From: Solanum dulcamara | Lineage: Eukaryota > Streptophyta > Magnoliopsida > Solanales > Solanaceae | Direction: 5' to 3' | Assembly: GCF_947179165.1 (NCBI RefSeq) | Contig: NC_077238.1 | Location: forward strand, 70,353,257 to 70,417,256 | DNA: 64,000 bases | Shown: positions 47,908 through 57,917 of the stretch, piece by piece | Layout: each line of letters begins with the position of its first letter | Numbering within the stretch: the first letter of the stretch is position 1 | The notes under the pieces: model-generated | What the model was told of the DNA's origin: nothing | Seen by the model: the letters and a program-made list of their open reading frames with translations, nothing else | Databases searched by the model: none | Program-made: the position numbers and the translations under genes

Positions 47908-49709
47908 ATTTGACATACTCGTACATTCCACGTACTGATGCTATTTGGCCTGCATCATTTCATAATGCAGATACAGGTACCAGAGATCATCAACCGGCGC
48001 ACCGTTAAAGATCTACACACTTCCAGCTACTTGGTGAGTCTTTTTAGTTTATGGAGGATGTTGATCTCCTTGTATAGTTTTGTGTTGTTTCCTTTATTTT
48101 GATTGTTGGTAGCCATGGGCTTGTCATTGGCACCTCCTAGACTTTGATAGAGGTTTCATAGACTAGAGTGTGGGGAGGTTGAACTGTTATTTTGAGGAGT
48201 CTTATTGTACTTGTCTTGATGAGTTGATAGTGTTTGGCCTTTGGCCCTAAATTATAAATAGTACATCTTTGATTGAGTCCTCCACTGAGATAATGTGTTT
48301 GAATGAATGTGTGACTGGACCAGGTGGTTCGCTCGGAGGACAGAAATGGCTTTCGAGTGCCGGCCATGCCCAGGGTACCCTCCCGAGGCGTGACAAACAT
48401 GGTATCAAAGCACAGAGTTCAAGAGTCCTAGGAAGTCTATGAAGCCATGTCTAGTAGAGTCTTGCTTATGGGTGTGTTGTGCACCACACTTATAATAAGG
48501 AGGCTAAAAGACATTAAGAATTGTTTCACTTCTTTCATACTCTGAATTCGTGCGATAGAGTTAAACTCTATAAACTTCCCTTCTAATTCGTGCATTTATA
48601 CATTACAGATAATGATTTCTAAACGTACGGCTAGCCAGAGAAATGTTGATAACACAGAGATGCCCCAGTCAGAGGTACGCCCATCGAAGGCTAGAGGCCG
48701 ACCCGTAAGATATGCGGAGGCACCCCAAGTGTTTCCTACTCCACCTACTCCCACTTCAGAGGCAGAATTTCGAGGGGCAATTGCTATGCTCACTCAATTA
48801 GTGGCTGCCCGAAATGGTAACTAGAGTTCGCCGACTCTTAGCTCTAGTTCCCAAGAACCGTCTACTACCACTTGAATTAGAGACTTTCTAAGAATGAATC
48901 CGCCGGCATTCACGGGTTCCAAGGTCGATAAAGACCCCCAAAATTTTGTTGATGAGATGTGGAAAATCCTGAAAGCTATGCATGCTACAAAGATTGAGGG
49001 GGTTGAGTTGGTGTCCTACCAGCTCAAGGATGTAGCAAACATCTGGTATAACCAGTAGGAATAAGGTAGAGGTGAGGATGCTGAACCTGCTATATGGGAT
49101 GAATTTGAGGGAGCCTTTCTTGACCACTTCTTTCCCCGAGAATTGAAGAAAGCGAAAGTGAAGGAGTTTATGAATCTGAAATAAGAAGGTATGACTGTTA
49201 AAGAGTACAGCTTAAAGTTCATCCAGCTGTCCAGGTATGCTCTAGAGATGATCCTAGATGTGAGGTCGAAGATGAGGAAATTTGTCTCCGGTTTGGGAAG
49301 ACATGTGAAGAAGGAGTGAAAAGCGGCATTGTTAATCTCTGATATGAATATTTCAAGATTAATGGTGTATACTCAACAGATAGAGGATGAGAAGAGAAAA
49401 GACAGAGAGGAGCATCTGAGCAAGATGGCAAGATCAGCTGGGCATGAGAATGAACAGAGGCAAAATGAGGGCAACAATTCCTTCTTCCAGAAGAGGCCTT
49501 CCAACTATGCCTCATCTACCGCCAGTACACCTATGCCGTAGAACAGGTATGATCGGCAGGGATAGAGTTGCCAGAATTTTAGACCACAGGGTTCTCAATC
49601 CCAGTCTAGCAGAGGTCAAGGTTCACAAGGAAAGCCATCATGCGTCAAGTATGGAAAGCTCTATTTGGGAGAGTGCAGAGCGGGAAGGGTTGGTTGTTAT
49701 AAATGCGGT
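47908..49709 (+). repeat. Tandem segment copy 3 (LTR end, PBS, leader, gag)
   Basis: LTR-end part 47908-48395, PBS TGGTATCAAAGCAC at 48400-48413, leader hairpin 48472-48489, palindrome 48555-48571, gag from 48612. This copy continues past the joint point into the rest of gag-pol, so it is the right-hand end of the array. Confidence 0.85.
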
Positions 49710-49740
49710 CAAATAGACCATTTCCAAAAGGAATGTCCAG
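48612..49740 (+). pseudogene. Gag pseudogene, element C
   Basis: The N-terminus reads MISKRTASQRNVDNTEMPQ, with the MPP start of the sister copies changed. It reads in one frame through the capsid-like domain and the proximal knuckle CVKYGKLYLGEC to the canonical zinc knuckle CYKCGQIDHFQKEC (CX2CX4HX4C). Stops occur at several points, mostly where the sister copies have CAA, CAG or TGG. A one-base deletion near 49735 shifts the frame into protease. Gag would form the virus-like particle and bind RNA. Confidence 0.8.
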
Positions 49741-52700
49741 CATGGGGAACAGAGCCCATTATTCTACCACCGCACCATCAGTTAGAGGTAATCAGAGGGG
49801 CACTATTTTAAGTATGAGTAGAGGTACAAACCGTCTATACACCATGGGTAGTCGCCAAGATCACGAGAAGTCTCCGAACATCATAATAGGTATGATTGGA
49901 GTCTCTTCTCTTGACTGTTATGTTTTGATGGATTCGGGTGCCATGCTATCTATTGTGACTCCTTACGTGGCTAGTAAATTCAATAAAATTCCTGAATACC
50001 TTTCTGAGCCTTTTTGCGTAGCTACTCCTGTCGGTGATTCTGTCGTAGATGAGAAAGTCTATAGAGATTGCACTGTGTCAATTCATCACAGGGATACCTT
50101 CGCTGACATAGTTGAGTTGGACAAGGTTGATTTTGATGTGATCCTTGGCATGGACTGGCTTTATGTCTGTTATGCCTCTATTAATTGTAGAACTCAGATT
50201 GTTAAGTTCAAATTCCAAAATGAGGCTGTCATAGAATGGAAGGGTAGTCCTATTTTTCCTAAGGGTAAGTTTATTTCATACCTTAGGGCCAGGAAGCTAA
50301 TCTCAAAAGGGTGCATTTATCACCTTGTCCAAGTTAAAAATGACAATATTGAGTCTCTATCCCTTGAGTCGGTTCCGATTGTCAACTAGTTTCCGTATGT
50401 CTTTCCTGAAGATCTGCCTGGAGTCCCTCCTGATAGGGAGATCGAATTTGGGATTGATGTTCTTCCTGATACCCAGCCTATCTCAATCCCTCCATATAGA
50501 ATTGCTCCGGCTGAGTTAAAGGAGTTGAAGGAGTAGTTGAAGGACTTGTTAGATAAGGGATTCATTAGGCCGAGTGTCTCACCATGGGGTGCTCCGGTCC
50601 TATTTATGCGAAATAAAGATGAGTCCCTTAGAATGTGTATTGACTACAGGCAGCTGAACAAAGTCACCATAAAAAACAAATACCCTCTCCCCAGAATTGA
50701 TGATTTATTTGATCAACTTCAGGGTGCCACTTGTTTCTCAAAGATAGACCTAAGATCGGGCTACCATCAGTTGAAGATGAGGGAGTGTGATATCCCAAAG
50801 ATAGATTTTCGGACCTACTATGGCCATTTTGAGTTCTTGGTGATGTCCTTCAGGTTGACTAATGCCCCCGCAGCTTTTATGGATCTCATGAAGTGAGTAT
50901 TTAAACTATATCTTGATATGTTTGTGATTGTATTCATAAATGATATCTTGGTCTACTCCAAGAATGAGGAGGAACACGCCCATCATCTTAGAGTCATCTT
51001 GCAAACTCTGAAGGACCAGGTATTGTATGCAAAGTTCTCCAAATATGAATTTTGGCTTGCATCAGTGGCTTTTCTAGGCCATATTATATTCGAAGATGGT
51101 ATTCAGGTTGATGCTCAGAAGATTAAGGAAGTGAAGAATTGGCTCAGACCTACATCCCCGACAGAGATAAGAAGATTCTTGGGTTTGGCCGACTATTATC
51201 AAAGGTTTGTAGAGGTATTCTCATCCACATCATCACCATTGACTAAGCTGACCCAAAAGAAGGCTAAGTTTCAATGGTCCGATGCTTGTGAGGAGAGTTT
51301 CCAGAAATTGAAGACCAAGCTAACCACTGCTCCTGTCCTGACTTTGCCCGATGGAACAGAGGGCTTTGTGATCTATTGTGATGTATCTAGAATTGGGTTG
51401 GGCTGTGTGTTGATGCAGAGGGGGAAGGTGATAGCATATGCTTCAATAAAGCTTAAGGTTCATGAGAGGAACTACCCAACTCATGACCTTGAGCTGGCAG
51501 CTGTGGTGTTTGCGCTTAAAATTTGGCGCCACTACTTGTACGGAGTGCATGTTGATGTGTTCACCGATCACAAGAGCTTACAATACATCTTTATCCAGAA
51601 GGAACTCAACCTGAGGCAAATAAGATGGCTCGAACTACTTAAAGACTATGATATGAGCATCCTCTACCATCCAGGTAAAGCTAATGTTGTTACTAATGGT
51701 CTTAGCAGGTTGTCTATGGGTAGCACTACTTATGTAGAGGAGGGAAGGATGGAATTGGCAAAAGAGGTACATAGATTAGCCCGATTGGGAGTTCGTCTGG
51801 AAGAGAACAATGAAGGCGGAGTTACTATTTAGGATGGGTCTACATCCTCATTTGTGGTAGAGGTAAAGGAGAAACAAGACCAATACCCCATCCTTCTCTA
51901 ATTGAAGGGAGTTGTTCACAAACAAGAGGTAATGGTTTTTACCAAAGAGGGAGATGATGTGTTGAGGTACCAAAATAGATTGTGTGTGCCTGATGTCGAT
52001 GATGTTCGAGAGAGGATTATGGCCGAAGTGCATAGTTATAGATACTCTATTCATTCGGACTCTACAAAAATGTACCATGACTTGAGGGAAATCTATTGGT
52101 GGAGTGGGATGAAGAGAGACATTGCAGAAATTGTTTCCAAATGCCCAAATTGTCAACAGGTGAAGGTTGAACATCAAAGACCATGTGGTTTAGCTCAAAA
52201 TATAGAAATTCCGGAATGGAAGTGGGAGATGATCAGCATGGAATTTATTACAGGTCTGCCGATGTCCCAAAGGCAACATGATTTGATTTGGGTGATTGTG
52301 GATAGAATGAAAAAATCAGCTCACTTCTTGGCAGTTAAGACTACTGACACCGCAGAAGATTATACAAAGTTATACATTTAGGAGATTATCAGATTGTATG
52401 GGGTTCCCTTGTCTATCAGTTTATATAAAGGAGCTCAATTCACCTCCCAATTCTAGAGATCCTTTTAGAAGGGACTGGGTTCAAAGGTGAACCTTAGTAC
52501 GACCTTTCATCCCTAGATGGATGGACAAGCGGAGCGCACCATCCAGATATTAGAGGATATGTTGAGGGCATGTGTACTTGACTTCAAAGGAAATTGGGAT
52601 GACCACTTACCTCTTATAGAGTTTGCATACAATAATAGCTATCATACAAGCATTCAAATGGCTCCTTATGAAGCTTTGTACGGGAGGAGGTGTAGATCAC

Positions 52701-53352
52701 CCATTGGGTGGTTTGAAATTGGTGAAGTTGAGTTGATTGGGTGTGATTTTGTTCACCAAGCCATGGAGAAGGTGAGAGTTATTCAAGACAGGCTAAAGAT
52801 AGCCTAAAGCCGCCAAAAATCTTACACCACGTGAGGAAGAGAGACTTAGAGGTTGAGGTGGGTGATTGGGTATACTTGAAAGTGTCACCCATGAAGGGTG
52901 TCATTAGGTTTGAAAGGAAGGGGAAACTCATTCCTCGATATATTGGTCCTTACCAGATTTCGAGGTGGATTGGGAGTGTTGCCTATGAGTTAAAGTTACC
53001 CTTAGAGCTAGCCTCTATTCATCCAGTATTCCACATTTCGATGTTGAGGAAGTGCTTAGGCGATCCCTCATAAGTAGTCCCCATTGACAGTATTGGAGTT
53101 AAGGATAGCTTATCCTATGAAGAGGTCCCGGTCTAAATTCTTGATCGTCAAATCCGAAAATTGAGGAACAAAGAGATTACCTCAGTTAAAGTTCTGTGGA
53201 GAAATCAGTTTGTTGAGGAAGCCACGTGGGAAGTAGAGGAATATATGAAATCTAAATATCCACATCTATTCGTGCCTACCGATGAGAATGTTGAAGGTAA
53301 TGTCCATTTCCTTGACTTAATTTCGTTCGTGCATTTTAAGCTTGATTGGTAA
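49741..53352 (+). pseudogene. Pol pseudogene, element C (protease, RT, RNase H, integrase, chromodomain)
   Basis: Protease has MDSGAMLSIVTPY, keeping Asp-Ser-Gly. RT is at about 50450-51120; the catalytic FIDD motif is changed to FINDILVYS (Asn codon 50939-50941), which would abolish polymerisation. RNase H is at about 51240-51720 with [16 protein letters not shown] and VFTDHK. Integrase runs from 51900 with the HHCC zinc finger (KCPNCQQ) and GQAERTIQ. The frame shifts by one base near 52828, and a chromodomain tail (SVKVLWRNQF, ATWE) ends at 53352. Stops are scattered. Confidence 0.85.
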
Positions 53353-53453
53353 ATTGTTTGAGAATTTGATTGGTCGAATGACTGAATTCCGATTGTGATT
53401 TGTACCTCGACTTCCATTCTTGGTTTACCCGCCATTCGAGGACGAATGATACC

Positions 53454-53464
53454 AAGGGGGAGAT
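53454..53464 (+). other. Polypurine tract of element C
   Basis: AAGGGGGAGAT immediately before the 3' LTR start TGTAACACCC. Confidence 0.8.
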
Positions 53465-53894
53465 ATTGTAACACCCACCAAAACTTTTCCCTAAGATTCA
53501 AACCTTTCTTGTATACGTGTAGGGTCGAACTCATTTATTGTGAAGTATATGCTTGAGTTAAGATGAGTCCCTGAGTAATTGAAGAGTGTTAGAGGTGACG
53601 TGGGGTCACAAAGGACCCCTAGGACCAAGATAAATCCAAAAGGTTCGTCGTGGCTAAGTGTTTGGATGAGTTCGTTTAAGGGGTCGACTTCTAACGACCC
53701 TATCTTTTGAAAGACGACAATCTAGGTGTCCTACGACCTATTAAATTAAAGGTCATCGAGTCTTCTTTCCAACACCATCAAGAATGTAATTTTTGGAGTT
53801 CGGAGTCAAAAGATACGACGATCCCAAGATGAACTAGCACGGCAGGAATTTCAGGCCTGGGGTTCAACTACTGGAAATCTGGGCTTGGCGCCGC

Positions 53895-54025
53895 AGTGGC
53901 GTGATGCGCCACTATCACGCCAGGAACACGCCCCAGTAGTTTGGTCCCTAGCGTGGTGCGCCACTAACTGATGTGCAGGTTTTAGGCCTAATCGACCTGG
54001 CACTGCAATGGCGCGACGCGCCATT
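53895..54025 (+). promoter_or_regulatory. GC-rich palindromes in the U3 of element C
   Basis: AGTGGCG-TGATG-CGCCACT (53895-53913) and AATGGCGCG-A-CGCGCCATT (54007-54025, perfect 9-base arms) lie just upstream of the presumed TATA region. They are CpG-dense in otherwise AT-rich DNA. Confidence 0.6.
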
Positions 54026-55322
54026 ATCGCACCTAGAGCATTTTTAGCCTATTTTTTAGAATTTGGAAAAAGGGCAATTTGGGAATTGTCCCAAATTATA
54101 TATGCATCAAACCTTGAATATTTTGGGCCATATTTTCAGGCCCTCTCTCTCTCTAAAAGCCCTAGAAAATTTCCCTCTCCTCTCTTCTTCTCCAAATCCT
54201 TCTTCAACAAGATTTGCCTCCAAGAGCTTCAAGACTTCAAGTTGCAATTGAAGACCCAACAACAAGGTTTCTTCAAAAATATATTCTAAGGTATGTGAGG
54301 CCACTCAAAGTATGGGGTGAGTCCACCCATGTGCCCTACACTTTCTTTGAGGATTACATGTTCATAAGAATGGAGTTTCTTGATAGGCTTATGTTTGAAT
54401 GAGTCTTGTCTACTATTAATTTGTTTCTTGTTATGTCGATATTGTTGAGCTAAGAAATTCCTAAAATCTTCTTGTTAGCATGAGTTGATGGAGATGAGTT
54501 GTTAAACACGCTTTATTTCTTTTCTTGATTTTGTGGATTATGACAAAAATGTTAATTTTCTTAAATATATTGTTTATCTTGAATTGTTGATTTAAAACCT
54601 TGGAATTGTGTTGAGTCCCAGAAGATTTGTTAAATGAATAGAGGAGAGATTTTATAGGTTTATATGTTGTCATAAATGCATATTTAATCTACTATTGAAA
54701 GAAATGATCGAGATTGATCGGATAGTATGATTGGGAGAGATTTGATTGTGATAGAGTTGATGAGTTGACAAGGTTGTAATGAGACATGTCGATATGATTT
54801 GATTGAGTTGATTGGATGGAGTTTTATGAGAATTGAGTCTTGGGAGGAGTATCGAGTACCGAATTGGGTAAGAGTATAGTCCGTACTTGAACCCAATAAC
54901 TATGTCGCCAAACATAGGAGGGGATTGAACCGTTAAAGTCGGATGCTTCCCCAAATTTATTGTCCTAACATTATAGGACTTGGTTGGATTGGATACATGA
55001 TTGGTTGATTCGTTCATACCCTGTCAAAGTATGAACGGACGTGGCAACAACGTCGGTTTGTTGTACTTTCATTGGCTCATAAGTGATAGTTGTCGGATAA
55101 GAGAAACTCCCAAATAGGTCTTGATAGTACTCTGAGTCAAATTTAGTTGAATTGTATATGATTGGTCCCATCTAAATCATATTGTTGTTTAGACTTAGGA
55201 CACTTGATTGAGTTGTTATTTCTCTTGAGTTGAGATTCCGAGTTGATTTGATTCTTCCTTGATGTCCGTTTCATTCAGCCATTTTACATACTCGTACATT
55301 CCACGTACTGACGCCATTTGTT

Positions 55323-55343
55323 CTGCATCGTTTCATGATGCAG
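55323..55343 (+). promoter_or_regulatory. Conserved LTR hairpin in element C
   Basis: CTGCATC at 55323 and GATGCAG at 55343 pair around GTTTCAT. It is the same element as at 21074, 47951 and 57295. Confidence 0.6.
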
Positions 55344-56114
55344 AAACAGGTACCAAAGATCATCAATCGGCGCACCGTTGAAGATCTATACACTTCTAGC
55401 TACTTGGTGAGTCCTCCTAGTTTCCGGAGGATGTTGAGCTCCTTGCATAGTTTTGTGTTGTTTCCTTTATTTTGATTGTTGGTAGCCATGGATTTGTCAT
55501 TGGCACCTCCTAGACTTTGATAGAGGCTTCATAGACCAGAGTGTGGGTGTAACAACTCCTAAAATGTTGTATGTCGGTATTTCAATTCTCGAAGAAAATA
55601 ATACATCCTCTGTATTTTAGGCATAACTTTTCATAGGTTGGTCCAAATTAGGTGATTCAAATTTCTGAGTAGCCACAACATCATTACCTACAACTTTCAT
55701 GCATAACACATCTTAAGATTCGGAGTATAAGTAGATCAAATAAATTAATCTTTGCAAGATATAGTGCTGTGATGGAATTAAGTGTTTATAGAAGAAAATT
55801 CATATCTCACTGTAGATTACTCCAAATTTGTTGATTATTAAAGGATATGAAACTAGACTTCCACATCTACAATTCTTATGAAGACACCAAATCCTAATAA
55901 GGAATTTATCTTATTCAAACGCAGCTTCGAAAAAGAGTATTCTGTTAAAAAGAACTCATCTTACCTACCATGGAAACATCTAGATACATTTGACATCATA
56001 CATGACATAAATTGTCCTCCATATAACATCATCCATGACATCAATATATTCCATTAAATTTCCAGATTTTTCTTTATAATTATTTTATTTATTGTTAGGT
56101 CCCTCTTTCCCACC

Positions 56115-56122
56115 TATAAATA
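56115..56122 (+). promoter_or_regulatory. TATA box of element D LTR
   Basis: TATAAATA in CCCACCTATAAATACCCACC, a standard plant core promoter. The same sequence is kept in the 3' LTR at 63342-63349. Transcription would start about 30 bases downstream. Confidence 0.75.
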
Positions 56123-57294
56123 CCCACCTTATTTCCTCATTTTATTCATCAAGCTTTCTTAAGCATTTATTCTCTCTATATATACTTCTTCTCAAATATA
56201 GTTTTAGTTTTAGTAGTATAAAAATACTACTCCGGTTATTCTTATATTCTGGGTAGTACACAAAACGCTTCGGCGAGAAGAAAAGGCTAGGGGTCCAAGA
56301 GTGTTCTAATTCGGAGTAAACCTTCGGATTTAAGGTATGTAAGGCTTTCATAGCATTGGATTGAGTTCATCCATGCGCCCAATAATTAAATTTATTATAA
56401 TTGAGTTATAGTTGAGTTTTATCCAAATCTTGAATTCTAGATGAATTAATTCTTCTATTGAGTTTGATATATTTATGCATTAATATTATTATTGTTATCT
56501 CTCATATTATTAGAATTATTGTTCATGGCTACTTTCCCATGAATCCTAATTGATTTGATGTTCATGAATATTTTTACATATGTTTTGAGTAAAGATGTTG
56601 GCTTTTCATTATTTTCATTGATAAAAAGAAAGTTATATGAATTAATACTATATATGTATTGTATTGAGTTTTAAAAGAGCAAAAGAGTTGAGTTTGAATG
56701 AATTTGAGCAAATGATATTTTGAGCAAGATGTTTTGATGAGATGTAAATGATGTTTTTTGGAAGTATAATGATTGATGAACATGAAATGAGATGAGTTTG
56801 ATGATTTAAATTAAAGTCCAATGAGACTAGATGATGAGTTTAATATGAGCACATATTTTTGGAGTAGTATTGAGCACCGAGTTGGGTAAGAGTTTAATTG
56901 ACTCAAACCCCAGAACTACGTAGCCAACATAGGATGGAGGCTATGCCTCTTAAGTCCCAAAAAGAGGACTTTGATGAGTGGATCCAAGATGGTGATGTCC
57001 TTTACCCTGGCAAGGTATTGGATGGATGTGGCAACGACATCGCTTCATTGTATCATCGCTAGCTCATAAGTGATGGTTGTCGGTTAGATAAAACTCCCAA
57101 CTGAGTAAGCATTGCTTATTACTATTATTTTTATTATTATATTTTAAACTTGCATTATATATTGATGTTGAGATGATGTTGAGTTCTGAGCTGAGTTTTA
57201 TTGAGAGAAGTTTCTTGATATTTGTCCTTACCTTCCTGCCATTTTACATACTCGTACATTCCACGTACTGACGTCATTCGACCAGCATCATTTT

Positions 57295-57311
57295 ATGATG
57301 CAGATACAAGT
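57295..57311 (+). promoter_or_regulatory. Conserved LTR hairpin in element D
   Basis: Perfect 7-base arms GCATCAT and ATGATGC around TTT, in the same position relative to the GTACATTCCACGTACTGAC block as in elements A and C. Confidence 0.6.
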
Positions 57312-57703
57312 GTTAGAGATCCTCAACAGGCGCATCGTTGAAGATCATTTATTTTCGTCTATTTGGTGAGTCCTTCTTGTATTCGAAGGAACTCCTTATC
57401 CTTTTATTATTGTTAAGTGTGATGTTTCTTTTGAGGTAGCCATGAACATGTCATTGGCACCATCTAAGAGTATTAGAGGCTTCATAGACAGAGTTTGATG
57501 ATGTAATCGGAGTAGTTCTCCTTAGAAACTACTTCTTATAAGAATTATCTATTTTTCCTTTGATTATGACAAACCCACATTAGTATTCTTAAGTCTTCCG
57601 CTGATGAATAAATGAGAAATGAGACCAAGTGGTTCTCTTAGAAGCCAAAAATGGTTTCTGAGTGCCGGCCACGCCTAGGGTACCCTCTCGGGGCGTGACA
57701 AAC

Positions 57704-57718
57704 TTGGTATCAGAGCAC
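57704..57718 (+). other. Primer binding site of element D
   Basis: TTGGTATCAGAGCAC, an intact complement of the 3' end of initiator Met tRNA, three bases after the LTR end. Confidence 0.9.
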
Positions 57719-57776
57719 AGAGTTCAAGAGTCCTAGGGTGTCTATGAAGCCGTGTCTTGTAGAGTCTTGTTTATGG

Positions 57777-57794
57777 GTGTGTCGTGCACCACAC
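57777..57794 (+). promoter_or_regulatory. Leader hairpin with palindromic GTGCAC loop, element D
   Basis: GTGTG stem, loop TCGTGCAC, CACAC stem, about 60 bases after the PBS. The loop base before GTGCAC differs from the other copies (C for T) while the stem and palindrome are kept. Confidence 0.55.
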
Positions 57795-57859
57795 TTATAA
57801 TCAGGAAGCTATAGGACATTAGGAATTATTTCACTTCTTTCATAATCTGAGTTCATGCG

Positions 57860-57876
57860 ATAGAGTTTAACTCTAT
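57860..57876 (+). repeat. Leader inverted repeat, element D
   Basis: ATAGAGTT-T-AACTCTAT lies about 40 bases before the gag ATG. It is the same palindrome as at 21708 and 48555. Confidence 0.6.
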
Positions 57877-57917
57877 AAAAGCTTTCTTTCTAATTCGTGC
57901 GTTTACACGTTTTAGAC

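Larger units (their letters stand above)
44829..53466 (+). mobile_element. Ty3/gypsy chromovirus element C with triplicated LTR-end/gag-start
   Basis: The element lacks a complete 5' LTR. Three head-to-tail copies of a segment running from the last ~485 bases of the LTR through PBS, leader and gag to the zinc knuckle occupy 44829-46105 (5' truncated), 46106-47907 and 47908-49709. The third copy continues into pol and a PPT and then the 3' LTR at 53467. The order is that of Tekay/Del chromoviruses. All frames are broken. Confidence 0.85.
53467..55547 (+). mobile_element. 3' LTR of element C, interrupted by element D
   Basis: It starts TGTAACACCCACC. After GC-rich palindromes and a TTATATATG core near 54097 it runs into the conserved module (ACATACTCGTACATTCC, hairpin 55323-55343). 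It stops at GAGTGTGGG, where the 5' LTR of element D begins. By comparison with 46361-46593 the missing LTR tail is about 220 bases and should lie beyond the window. Confidence 0.85.
55548..57700 (+). mobile_element. 5' LTR of element D
   Basis: It runs from TGTAACAACTCC to GGGGCGTGACA, 2153 bases. It contains a TATA box, the ACATACTCGTACATTCCAC module near 57246 and the hairpin GCATCAT-TTT-ATGATGC (57295-57311). A minus-strand 69-codon frame occurs in both LTRs simply because they are copies. Confidence 0.92.

Noticed and set aside
54008..54289. 93-codon frame at the palindromes and promoter of the element C LTR
   Set aside because: It spans U3, TATA and leader sequence. Codons over the palindromes are a by-product of base composition.
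56142..56351. 69-codon minus-strand frame also found at 63369-63578
   Set aside because: These are the two LTRs of element D; the repetition is due to LTR identity and the frame overlaps the transcription start region.
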